Assembly (NCBI GenBank): GCA_003223675.1 | Contig: QHVW01000205.1 | Span: forward strand, 1-25,896 | Reading direction: 5' to 3' | Length of the DNA: 25,896 nucleotides | Origin: Acidobacteriota bacterium | GTDB lineage: Bacteria; Acidobacteriota; Thermoanaerobaculia; Multivoradales; UBA5704 | Shown here: piece by piece, positions 1-7,490 of the stretch | Numbering within the stretch: position 1 is the stretch's first letter | Layout: each line of letters begins with the position of its first letter | Translations under genes and position numbers: made by a program | The notes under the pieces: generated by a model | What the model saw: the letters and a program-made list of their open reading frames with translations, nothing else | Told to the model about the DNA's origin: nothing | Databases searched by the model: none

Positions 1-18
1 GCTATCGCGCCCGTGCGA

Positions 19-39
19 TTCGCAGAAGGCTTCTGCGAA
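19..39. terminator. Perfect hairpin downstream of the FkbM gene
   Basis: Nine-base arms TTCGCAGAA (19-27) and TTCTGCGAA (31-39) pair perfectly around a three-base loop. The hairpin lies 21 bases past the stop codon of the leftward FkbM gene, where a transcript end would be expected. No T-run follows it in either direction, so it is not a canonical intrinsic terminator. It may be a transcript-stabilising hairpin or an isolated palindromic repeat. Confidence 0.35.
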
Positions 40-60
40 ATCTGGGAAGCGCGCTCCTTA

Positions 61-870
61 TCACAGTACCCTCTCCGGGGATAGGCGCGACCGCGCCCAC
101 ACGTCCGTATACCCCCCCTCCCACCGCCGCGTAAACGCCCCTGTATCCTCGATCCGGAACGCCTCCCCGCCCTCCCCGAAACCCCACGGCTCATATCCGA
201 GCTCGCCTAGGATCGCCCAGAAGGCCTCGGGGCTCGAGCCGGCCCCCCGCAGGTGCTCGGGGGAGAATTCGATCAGCACCCAGCGGGGCTTGAGCCGATC
301 GATCGTCTTCCGGAATCCTTCCAGAGCTGCTACCTCCGCGCCCTGGATGTCCATCTTCACCGCATCGATCCGTTCGATATTACGGTCAATGCAATATTCG
401 TCCAGAGTGGTGAGGGGGACGTCCACGGCTTCGGCGGTCTCGGCGCCCAGGGAGGGGTGGACGCGGTTGTCGGCGCGGTTCGAGCGGTTGGTGTAGAGGG
501 TGATGGTGCCGGCGTGATCTCCCACGGCGGTCTGGTTGATCTCGATGTTGGAGCGGCCCGCCGCGCGGCTTTTCAGGATCTCGCAGCTCAGGGGGTCGGG
601 CTCGAACGCGTGGACATGGCCGGTAGGGCCGACCCGGTCGGCGAGGAGGAGAGTGTAGAAGCCGAGGTTGGCGCCGACGTCGAAGATCACCATGCCCGGC
701 TCGACCTGGGCCTGGAGGAAGCGGCGCTCGCGGGGCTCGGCCAGGGTCTTGCCCAGCACGTAGAAGCGGGTATAGAGGGCACGGGCTCCGGGAAGATCGC
801 GGAGGCCGGGCGCGAGGAGCAACCGCGTCAACAGGCGGCCGAGGCGGTGGACGAGGGGAGCGCCACTCAC
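61..870 (-). CDS. FkbM family SAM-dependent methyltransferase
   Basis: Predicted 269-residue class I methyltransferase that would move a methyl group from S-adenosylmethionine to a hydroxyl, probably on a sugar or lipid-linked glycan given its neighbours. Motif I is FDVGANLGFY (about residues 63-72), the acidic ribose-binding strand is HAFEPDP (88-94), and the FkbM signature MDIQGAE is at 173-179, followed by WVLIEFSPEHL. The length is normal for the family. The start chosen is a GTG whose GTGA overlaps the stop codon of the upstream gene by four bases. The same frame stays open far upstream to about 1521, but that part is an arginine/proline-rich shadow of the next gene. It is the last gene of a three-gene leftward operon. 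The substrate cannot be told from sequence. Confidence 0.9.
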   Translation of the reverse strand: MSGAPLVHRLGRLLTRLLLAPGLRDLPGARALYTRFYVLGKTLAEPRERRFLQAQVEPGMVIFDVGANLGFYTLLLADRVGPTGHVHAFEPDPLSCEILKSRAAGRSNIEINQTAVGDHAGTITLYTNRSNRADNRVHPSLGAETAEAVDVPLTTLDEYCIDRNIERIDAVKMDIQGAEVAALEGFRKTIDRLKPRWVLIEFSPEHLRGAGSSPEAFWAILGELGYEPWGFGEGGEAFRIEDTGAFTRRWEGGYTDVWARSRLSPERVL

Positions 871-1643
871 GCGCCTCTCCGTTCGAGCACGATGTGGGCG
901 AACACGGCGAGCTGGCCGGAGAACGGCGCGAGCGCCCTTTCGAAACCTTTCCACAGCGGATAGCTGGCGGCGGGCATCAGCGAGCGCATTGAGATCCCAC
1001 CGGAGACGAGGTAGCAGAAGGAGATGAGCGGCGCGATGGAGCGCACGTGCCACTTGGGGCTCTCGCGCTCGAATCGCTCGCGGTCGCGGTGGAAGAGGAT
1101 CCATGGCAGCGCGCCGTTGGCCCCGGAGAGCGGGCCGCCGCCGGTGGGGATCTCCCACTCCGGCGCCTCGGGGAGGAACGGCTCGTGGTGAAAGCGCGTG
1201 TAGAACCAGCGCGACCAGGGGGTGACCCAGGGCTCGATCATCGTCACCACGCCGCCGGGACGGACGGCGCGCGCCGCCTCGGCGAAGAAGCGGAGGGGGC
1301 GCGGCAGGTGGTGGAGGACGTTGGTCATCGCGATCCCCCGTAGCGAGCCGTCGCGGAAGGGGAGCGCCTGGCCGTCCAGCACGAGGTCGATCCCCGGCGT
1401 GTAGAAGACCTCGGAGCGCACCAGGCCGGGGACGAGGTCGGCGAGGAAGCCGGCGCCGGAGCCGAGCTCCAGCACGGCGCCTTCCCCCGGCGGCAGGGAG
1501 GCGGCGATGGCGGTGTACCACTCCTCGTAGATCCGGCGCAGGAAGCGCTTCTCGGCCAGGATGCGCCGCCGCAGGTGGGTGGTGCGTGGATCGTCGAGGT
1601 CGAGCCCCCGGGTGAGGGGGTGCTCCAGGAAGCGCTTGAGCAT
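867..1643 (-). CDS. Class I SAM-dependent methyltransferase (Methyltransf_11 type)
   Basis: 258-residue cytoplasmic methyltransferase. Motif I is VLELGSGAGF (about 57-66). The post-motif segment LPFRDGSLRGIAMTNVLHHLP (about 94-114) is typical of the Methyltransf_11 fold, and RPGGVVTMIEP (about 128-138) is the strand after motif III. The C-terminal half, with several aromatic stretches (WSRWFYTRFHHEPF, ISFCYLVSGG), is less conserved and may bind a lipid-linked or glycan acceptor. The ATG at 1643 overlaps the stop of the upstream fusion gene by one base (TGATG), and its own stop overlaps the FkbM start by four bases, so the three genes are probably translationally coupled. The methyl acceptor is unknown; a role in modifying a surface glycan is inferred from the neighbours only. 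Confidence 0.88.
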   Translation of the reverse strand: MLKRFLEHPLTRGLDLDDPRTTHLRRRILAEKRFLRRIYEEWYTAIAASLPPGEGAVLELGSGAGFLADLVPGLVRSEVFYTPGIDLVLDGQALPFRDGSLRGIAMTNVLHHLPRPLRFFAEAARAVRPGGVVTMIEPWVTPWSRWFYTRFHHEPFLPEAPEWEIPTGGGPLSGANGALPWILFHRDRERFERESPKWHVRSIAPLISFCYLVSGGISMRSLMPAASYPLWKGFERALAPFSGQLAVFAHIVLERRGA

Positions 1644-3127
1644 CAGATGAATTTGATCCGCCCGGCCGCGAAGGCGCACATCTTGAGCAGCAGCCAGCCG
1701 TGACGCCAGCGCTGGATGTTGGTCTCGCCGTAAGTGCGCTCGCGGTAGCGCACCGGGACCTCGACGATCTCCAGGCTCATCCTGGCGGCGCCGAAGAGGA
1801 GGTCGAAATCGCCGAAGGGGTCGAAATCCCCGAAGTAGCCGCGGTTGGCGGCGAGGGTCTCGTAGTCCGGCTTGCGCAGGACCTTGGTGCCGCAGAGGGT
1901 GTCCTTGATCGGCTGGCCGAGGAGCCAGGAGAAGGCCAGGCTGAAGAATTTGTTGCCCAGGAGGTTGGCGAAGCGCATCGCCTCTTTTTCCATCGGATAG
2001 ACCAGCCGCACGCCGTTGACGAATTCCCCCTGGCCGGAGCGGATCACCTCGTAGAAGCGGGGGAGGTCCTCGGGCGGCACCGTCAGGTCGGCGTCGAGGA
2101 TCATCAGCACGTCGCCGGTGGCCTCGGCGAACCCCAGGCGCACGGCGTCCCCTTTGCCCTTGCCGGTCTGCTGGAAGGCGCGCGCCCGGCGCTCGGGGTG
2201 GGCCGCGATCTCGCGCTGGATGGCGTCCCAGGTGCCGTCCCTGGAGTGGCCCTCGACGAAGATGAGCTCGGTGCCGGCCCCCATCTCCGGCGTGCGGGCG
2301 AAAATGTTGGGTACGTTCCCCTCCTCGTTGCGCGCCGGCACGATCACCGAGACCACCGGCTCCTCGGGCAGCGGCCGGGGGGCCGGCCGGGCCACCAGGA
2401 AGTTGGCGAGGGCCAGGTGCTTGAACGGCCAGAGGCGCACCAGGAAACGGTTGCAAAATCCGGCCAGCAGGGGGATGGGCAGCGGCAGGAGCAGCTCCGG
2501 CCAGTGGCGGATGGTCTGAAAGCCGGCCAGCCGCAGGAGATTCTGGACGTCGGCCACGGTGAGCCAGTTCTGATAGAGCACCGGCCGGGCGAGCCCCAGG
2601 CGCTGCGCCAGGGCGAGCGGCAGCTCCCAGAGGCGGCTGTAGAAGTTGGTGATCACCCGCGTCCGGCGATCGGTGAGCGGCACGAGGCGGCGCAGCAGGC
2701 GCTGGACGTCCCAGGCGTCGTTGATCAGGTCGGAGAGGATGATGAAATCGAACGCTTCTTCCTGGGAGATACCGCCCAGGTCGTCGAGCTCGTGGACGTC
2801 CGCCTGGAGGAAGCGGAGATGGGGGTGGCGCCCGGCGGCCCGCTGGACCATCTCGCCCGAGAGGTCGACGCCGACGCCCACGGCGGGCTGGAGGGCGGCC
2901 AGCAGGTCCCCCGCGCCGCAGCCGATCTCCAGCACCCGGGAGCCCGGCGGCACCAGGAAGCGGTAGACGCGCTCCAAGCGGCGGTGGTAGGCGCCGCCGA
3001 GGCCCGCGCGGCGGCCCCAGCGGCCGGCGACGGCGTCCCAGTGGGCCGCGCGCTCGCGCCGGTATTGCTCCTCGGCGGGATCTTCGCGCAGGGGGTCAAC
3101 CGGATCTCGGCGGTCGGTCAGCTCCAT
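1643..3127 (-). CDS. Bifunctional methyltransferase / glycosyltransferase family 2 fusion
   Basis: 494-residue two-domain protein. Residues 1 to about 250 are a class I methyltransferase: motif I VLEIGCGAGDLL (65-76), VGVDLSGEM (86-94), then FDFIILSDLINDAWD. Residues about 256-494 are a GT-A fold family 2 glycosyltransferase of the dolichyl/polyprenyl-phosphate type: VSVIVPARNEEGNV (259-272), VEGHSRDGTWD in place of the usual VDDGSxDGT, GKGDAVRLGF, and the metal-binding LDADLTVPPEDL (344-355). Proteins with this fusion are a recognised family. No membrane anchor is obvious at the C-terminus (LLKMCAFAAGRIKFI). It is the first gene of a leftward operon and is divergent from the membrane-protein genes, with a 63-base gap. 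It probably transfers a sugar to a lipid carrier and methylates the same product, but neither substrate can be read from sequence. Confidence 0.88.
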   Translation of the reverse strand: MELTDRRDPVDPLREDPAEEQYRRERAAHWDAVAGRWGRRAGLGGAYHRRLERVYRFLVPPGSRVLEIGCGAGDLLAALQPAVGVGVDLSGEMVQRAAGRHPHLRFLQADVHELDDLGGISQEEAFDFIILSDLINDAWDVQRLLRRLVPLTDRRTRVITNFYSRLWELPLALAQRLGLARPVLYQNWLTVADVQNLLRLAGFQTIRHWPELLLPLPIPLLAGFCNRFLVRLWPFKHLALANFLVARPAPRPLPEEPVVSVIVPARNEEGNVPNIFARTPEMGAGTELIFVEGHSRDGTWDAIQREIAAHPERRARAFQQTGKGKGDAVRLGFAEATGDVLMILDADLTVPPEDLPRFYEVIRSGQGEFVNGVRLVYPMEKEAMRFANLLGNKFFSLAFSWLLGQPIKDTLCGTKVLRKPDYETLAANRGYFGDFDPFGDFDLLFGAARMSLEIVEVPVRYRERTYGETNIQRWRHGWLLLKMCAFAAGRIKFI

Positions 3128-3190
3128 TCAGCCCTTCCTTGACTTCGTTTCGGTGCGATGCTCTGCTGTCTTCGCGCGGAAGATTACACG

Positions 3191-4789
3191 ATGAGCCGCG
3201 AAAAACACCTGCCGGACGTGTTGACGGTGCTCGTCTGCCTGCTCGTCTGGGCGGTGTTTTTTCCCGGCCTGATGTCGACCGACTCGGTGGTCCAGTACGG
3301 CGAGGCGCTCACGGGCCGGTACCAGGACTGGCATCCGCCGTTCATGTCGATCCTGCTGCACCTCGTCCTCGTCCTTGGGGGCGGGCTCGGGACGCTGATG
3401 CTCGTCCAGTGCCTGGCCGGAGCGTTCGGCGTCCGCGCCCTGGTGCTGTCGGCGCTCGCGCTCTTCCAGGGTGACCGTCTCCCGGCCCGCCGGGCCGCGT
3501 GGCTCTCCCTGGCGGTGCTGCTCCTCCTGCTGGTGCCGGTCTCGCCGCTGGCCTTCTATCTGATGACGTTCTGGAAGGACGTCTGGGCGATGGTCTTCCT
3601 GCTCTGGATGACCGCCCTCCTGCTCGACCTCCACCGGCTTGGGGCCTCGCCGGGGCGATTGCTGGCGGTCGCGGGGCTCGCCGCCGCGCTGGGGCTGGTG
3701 CGCCACAACGCGGTCGTGGTGCTGCCGCTGATCGGAGTGGCGGTCTGGATGGCGGCCCGCCGGCGGCTCGGCCGGCCGGCCGCGGCGGCCTGGGCGGCCG
3801 CGCCGCTGGCTCTCTATCTGGTGGCGGGCCCGCTGATCGACCATGCGTTCGCGGTCCGGAAGCACCACCCTGAGTCGCAGGTGATGGTGCTGGACCTGGT
3901 GGGGCTCTGCGCCGCGGACCGCGCCGCCTGCCCGCGATGGCTCCCCTGGACCTGGGCGCACGTCCTGGACCCCGGAGCGCTCGCCGCATACCGGCCGGGG
4001 GACGTCGGTTTCATCTACTGGGACCAGCCGCCGCACGTCGATCCGGCGATGGGCAACGACTACCCCCGCCTGCGGTCCGAATACCTGGCGGCCCTGCGCG
4101 CGCGGCCCGGGCTGTTCGCCCGGGTCAAGCTGGAGGCGTTCGAGACCCTGCTGGGCTGGCGGCGGACGGAGTATTTCGTCCACGAGTCGATCGTCTGGAA
4201 TCCCTACGGCCTCGCTCTGGGGGACACTCTCGCGCCCGTGCGCCGGGGCCTCACTTTCGTAGTGAGCCGGGTGGGCTGGAACCGGCGGCTGCGCTGGGTC
4301 TCGGGGGTCCATCTGGTGTGGATCCTGGTGAACGTGGCCTGGGTGGGCGGCCTGCTGGCGGCGTGGCGCCGCACGGGGGAGGAGAGATACGGCTTCCTGG
4401 CCGCCCTGCTGCTGATCCCCCTGGCCTACTATTTCTCCTACCTGGCCGCCACGCCGGGGCACGACTTCCGCTACATGTATCCGGCCACGCTGCTGATCCA
4501 GTGCGTCACGGCCTCCTGGGCGCTGGGGGAGCTGGCCGTTCGTGAGCAAGCTCGAAGGCGGTCGACGCCGAGCGCCCCCAGGAGAGCCCCGGATCGGGAC
4601 GGACCGCCACCACCCGAGCCCGGTCGCGAGGAGAGCGGCGAGGCCGAGCCATTCCCGGCGGGCGTCGCCGTCTTGACGAGCTCCCGGATCGATGCTCTTC
4701 TTCTTGGGGCCGAGTATCTTCAACCCGTAAGAAATAACAAACCAAAATGGAGATGCGGAGAGAGCGGTGGCCCGACGTCCTCGCGGTAG
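3191..4789 (+). CDS. Polytopic membrane protein, tandem paralogue 1 (GT-C-like, unknown function)
   Basis: 532 residues with about ten hydrophobic segments. It shares a set of motifs with the next two genes: FFPGLMSTDSVVQYG, DWHPPFMSILL, FYLMTFWKDVWA, LGLVRHNAVVVLP, VLDLVGLCAADRAAC and YFSYLAATPGHDFRYMYPA. The early acidic loop after the first membrane segment and the late Tyr-Arg-Tyr-Pro-like end recall GT-C type glycosyltransferases and DUF6020-like proteins, but no function can be assigned. The ATG at 3191 gives an N-terminus (MSREKHLPDVLTVLVC) that aligns with paralogue 2; an upstream ATG at 3158 adds 11 unlikely residues. Similarity to the paralogues stops near 4535. The last 80 or so residues are arginine/proline-rich and read into the start of the next gene, which suggests an original stop codon was lost. 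Confidence 0.8.
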   Translation: MSREKHLPDVLTVLVCLLVWAVFFPGLMSTDSVVQYGEALTGRYQDWHPPFMSILLHLVLVLGGGLGTLMLVQCLAGAFGVRALVLSALALFQGDRLPARRAAWLSLAVLLLLLVPVSPLAFYLMTFWKDVWAMVFLLWMTALLLDLHRLGASPGRLLAVAGLAAALGLVRHNAVVVLPLIGVAVWMAARRRLGRPAAAAWAAAPLALYLVAGPLIDHAFAVRKHHPESQVMVLDLVGLCAADRAACPRWLPWTWAHVLDPGALAAYRPGDVGFIYWDQPPHVDPAMGNDYPRLRSEYLAALRARPGLFARVKLEAFETLLGWRRTEYFVHESIVWNPYGLALGDTLAPVRRGLTFVVSRVGWNRRLRWVSGVHLVWILVNVAWVGGLLAAWRRTGEERYGFLAALLLIPLAYYFSYLAATPGHDFRYMYPATLLIQCVTASWALGELAVREQARRRSTPSAPRRAPDRDGPPPPEPGREESGEAEPFPAGVAVLTSSRIDALLLGAEYLQPVRNNKPKWRCGESGGPTSSR

Positions 4790-6126
4790 CCGTCGCCCTG
4801 TTCGTCTGGCGGCTGTTCTTCCCCGGGCTGATGTCCCAGGACTCGATCTCCCAGTACGGACAGGCGCTCACCGGCCTGTACAACGACTGGCATCCGCCGC
4901 TGATGGCGATCGTCCTCCGCACCGTCCTCGGCCTGGGGGCCGCCCTCGGGCTGCTGATGCTGGCCCAGTGCCTGGCCGGGGTGCTCGGGGTGTGCGCCCT
5001 GGCCCGGGAGTGTATGGAGCTCCTCTACGGTGACCGCGTCCCGCCGCGCCGGGCCGCCTGGCTCGCGCTGCTGGTCCTGCTGCTCCTGCTGGTGCCGCTG
5101 AGCCCGCTCGCCTTCTATCTGATGACCTTCTGGAAGGATGCCTGGGCGGCGGTCTTCCTGCTCTGGATCGGCGCCCTGGCGATCGCTCTCTTCCGCCGGG
5201 GGATGGACCGCCGGCGGGTGGCGCTGCTGGTGCTCCTCTCGGCGCTGTTGGGGCTGGTGCGCCACAACGCGGTGGTGATCCTCCCCGTGCTCGGCCTGGT
5301 GCTCTGGCTGGGGCTGCGGCGGGCGGGCGCCGGACGGCCCTCGGCGCTCGCGGTCGCCGCGGCGCCGCTCGTGCTCTGGCTGGCGGCCAACCCGCTGATC
5401 GACGCCGTCTTCCAGGTCACGAAGCTGCACCCGGACTCGCAGATCATGGTGCTCGACCTGGTGGGGCTCTGCGCCGCCGATCGCGCCGCCTGCGCGGAGC
5501 TGCCGTGGACGCGGAGCCACATCCGCGACGAGGCCGGCCTCGCCCGCTACCGGCCGGGGGACATCGGGTTCATCTTCTGGGACGATCCGAGCCCGGTGGA
5601 CCCGGCGATGCGCCTCGACTACCCCCGGCTGCGCGCCGAGTATCTGCATGCCGTCCGGCGGTTTCCCGTCGAGCTCGCGCGGGTGAAGCTGGCGGCGTTC
5701 AAAACCCTCCTGGGGGTCCACCAGACCTCGTACTTCTTCCACGGCACGATCATCGAGAACCCCTTCGGCCTGCGGCTGAACGACCGCTTCGCCGGGCTCC
5801 GGCAGCGGCTGATCTGGAGGGCGGCGACGGTGAGCGAGTCCCCCGTCCTGCGCTGGATCTGCGGGGTCCATCTGGTCTGGATCGGGGTCAACGTCCTCTG
5901 GGTGGCCGTGCTGCTGGCGCTGTCGTTCCGGCCAGGTGGCCTGCGGTACCGGTTCCTCGCCTGTCTGCTGCTGGTCCCCCTGGGCTACTATCTCTCGTAT
6001 CTGGCCGCCACTCCGGAGCATGACTTCCGCTTCATGTACCCGTCCACGCTGATGGTGCAGTGCGTCACGCTGGCCTGGATGCTCCCATGGCTCGCCTCTC
6101 GAAGCTGGTCCCGCTCGCCCTCGTAG
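4747..6126 (+). CDS. Polytopic membrane protein, tandem paralogue 2 (GT-C-like, unknown function)
   Basis: 459 residues with about ten membrane segments. It is closely related to the genes on both sides: FFPGLMSQDSISQYG, NDWHPPLMAIVL, QCLAGVLGV, FYLMTFWKDAWA, LGLVRHNAVVILP, VLDLVGLCAADRAAC, YRPGDIGFIFWDDP, and SYLAATPEHDFRFMYPS near the end. It is the best-preserved of the three, without the aberrant tail of paralogue 1 or the repeat insertion of paralogue 3. The ATG at 4747 sits in a locally A-rich stretch (AAATAACAAACCAAA); an ATG at 4753 is an alternative. The start overlaps the tail of paralogue 1 by 43 bases in another frame, and the end overlaps paralogue 3 by 40 bases. A role in surface glycan transfer or lipid-carrier handling is inferred from the neighbouring glycosyltransferases. 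Confidence 0.85.
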   Translation: MEMRRERWPDVLAVAVALFVWRLFFPGLMSQDSISQYGQALTGLYNDWHPPLMAIVLRTVLGLGAALGLLMLAQCLAGVLGVCALARECMELLYGDRVPPRRAAWLALLVLLLLLVPLSPLAFYLMTFWKDAWAAVFLLWIGALAIALFRRGMDRRRVALLVLLSALLGLVRHNAVVILPVLGLVLWLGLRRAGAGRPSALAVAAAPLVLWLAANPLIDAVFQVTKLHPDSQIMVLDLVGLCAADRAACAELPWTRSHIRDEAGLARYRPGDIGFIFWDDPSPVDPAMRLDYPRLRAEYLHAVRRFPVELARVKLAAFKTLLGVHQTSYFFHGTIIENPFGLRLNDRFAGLRQRLIWRAATVSESPVLRWICGVHLVWIGVNVLWVAVLLALSFRPGGLRYRFLACLLLVPLGYYLSYLAATPEHDFRFMYPSTLMVQCVTLAWMLPWLASRSWSRSPS

Positions 6127-7490
6127 CCGGCGCCGCGCTGCTGGTCTGGCGGATCTTCTTCCCCGCCCTGATGTCGTTCGACTCCTGGGTGCAGCTCCGG
6201 CAGGCCTGGGCCGGGCGATACGACGACTGGCATCCGCCGCTGATGGCGATCGTCCTCCACCAGTGCTTCCGCCTCGGGCGGGGGATCGGCCTGGTGACCT
6301 TCGTCCAGTGCCTGGCCGGGCTGCTCGGCGTGCGGGCCCTGGCGGCGGCCTGGCTGGAAGCGGTCCGCGGCCCCGCGGTGCCGCCGCGGCGGGCCGGCTG
6401 GATCGCGGCCGGCGTGGCCCTCCTCCTGCTCCTGTCGCCGCTGCCGTTCTATCTGGCGACCTTCTGGAAGGACTCCTGGGCAGCGGTGATCCTGGTGTGG
6501 GTGTGCGCTCTGTCTCTCCGTGCCCTGCCGGCGTCCTGCCCTCCGAGGCCTCACCCCCTGGCCCCCTCTCCACTTCGTGGAGAGGGGGAACGCGGCTCCG
6601 GCAACTTTGCCGCGCTGGCTCTCCTCGCCGTCCTCCTGGGCCTGGTGCGGCACAACGCGATCGTGGTCCTCCCGGTGACCGGGCTCGTGCTCGCCGTGGC
6701 TCTCTGGCGGCGGTCCCGCGCGGCGGGGGTGGTCCTGGCCCTGGCGCCGCTGATCGCCTGCCTGCTGGCCGAGCGGGCGATCGACGCCGCCTTCGACGTC
6801 CAGCCCCGGCATCTCGAGCGGCTGATGATGGTCTTCGACCTCGCGGGGGTCTGCGCCGAGGACGCGCGGGCCTGCGCCGAGCTCCCCTATGCCCGGCGCC
6901 AGGCCGGCGGCGGCGACCTCGCGGGGCGCTACGTTCCCGGGGACATGGGGCGCTCCTTCCCCCACGGCATCCTGGTGCGCGAGGAGGACGCGGCAGCGCT
7001 GCGCGGCGAGTATCTGCGCGCCCTCCGGCGGTTCCCGGGGCTGCTGGCGCGGGTCAAGGTGGAGGCGTTCGCGCCGCTCCTCGATCCCAACGGGGCCCGC
7101 ATGGTGATCTATCGCGGCCTGGACGCCAACGAATTCGGCCTGCGGCTGAATCCCCGCTTCGCGGCCGTGCGCGAGCGGTGGACGCGGGCCATGGTGTGGG
7201 CCGGGGAGCAGAGCCCGCTGCTGCGCCCGCTGGTGGGGAGCCATCTGATCTGGTTTTTGCTGAACGTCCTCGGGATCGGGCTCCTGCTGGCCTCGCCCGG
7301 CCGCCGGTCCCTGGCCCTGGTGCTGCTGCAGCCGCTGGCGTTCTCGCTGTCCTACCTGCTCGCCACCCCCGAGCCCGATTACCGGTTCCTCTACCCGTCG
7401 ACGCTGGTGATTCAGTGCGTCGCACTGTCCTGGATGTTGGGCTGGGCGCTGGGCGGGACCTTGCAGAAGCCCACCGGCCGCGCGCCGTAG
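6087..7490 (+). CDS. Polytopic membrane protein, tandem paralogue 3, carrying an in-frame REP-like insertion
   Basis: 467-residue membrane protein of the same family as the two genes upstream: WRIFFPALMSFDSW, YDDWHPPLMAIVLH, FYLATFWKDSWA, LGLVRHNAIVVLP, and SYLLATPEPDYRFLYPS near the C-terminus. It is the most divergent copy: the cysteine-rich segment is VFDLAGVCAEDARAC, and the DxGFIFWDDP loop is replaced by GDMGRSFPHG. A stretch of about 20 residues (about 155-172, PRPHPLAPSPLRGEGERG) is absent from the paralogues and is encoded by a palindromic repeat (6549-6590) in the loop between two membrane segments. The ATG at 6087 (MARLSKLVPLAL) was preferred over an in-frame GTG at 6060. The 3' end overlaps the convergent gene on the other strand by 79 bases. 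Confidence 0.83.
   Translation: MARLSKLVPLALVAGAALLVWRIFFPALMSFDSWVQLRQAWAGRYDDWHPPLMAIVLHQCFRLGRGIGLVTFVQCLAGLLGVRALAAAWLEAVRGPAVPPRRAGWIAAGVALLLLLSPLPFYLATFWKDSWAAVILVWVCALSLRALPASCPPRPHPLAPSPLRGEGERGSGNFAALALLAVLLGLVRHNAIVVLPVTGLVLAVALWRRSRAAGVVLALAPLIACLLAERAIDAAFDVQPRHLERLMMVFDLAGVCAEDARACAELPYARRQAGGGDLAGRYVPGDMGRSFPHGILVREEDAAALRGEYLRALRRFPGLLARVKVEAFAPLLDPNGARMVIYRGLDANEFGLRLNPRFAAVRERWTRAMVWAGEQSPLLRPLVGSHLIWFLLNVLGIGLLLASPGRRSLALVLLQPLAFSLSYLLATPEPDYRFLYPSTLVIQCVALSWMLGWALGGTLQKPTGRAP
6549..6590 (+). repeat. REP-like palindromic repeat, copy 1 (inside membrane protein gene)
   Basis: CCTCACCCCC followed by a perfect 12-base hairpin: CCCCCTCTCCAC (6562-6573), a three-base loop, GTGGAGAGGGGG (6577-6588). 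The same conserved edge and stem occur in opposite orientation at 20236-20296 and 22566-22620. The element keeps the reading frame open. It resembles the dispersed CCTCACCCCC...CCCTCTCC palindromes found in many high-GC genomes. Confidence 0.75.

Noticed and set aside
1700..3142. 480-codon open frame on the plus strand opposite the methyltransferase-glycosyltransferase fusion
   Set aside because: Translation is composed of repetitive Glu/Val/Gly/His-rich text without domains; the minus-strand product has clear motifs throughout.
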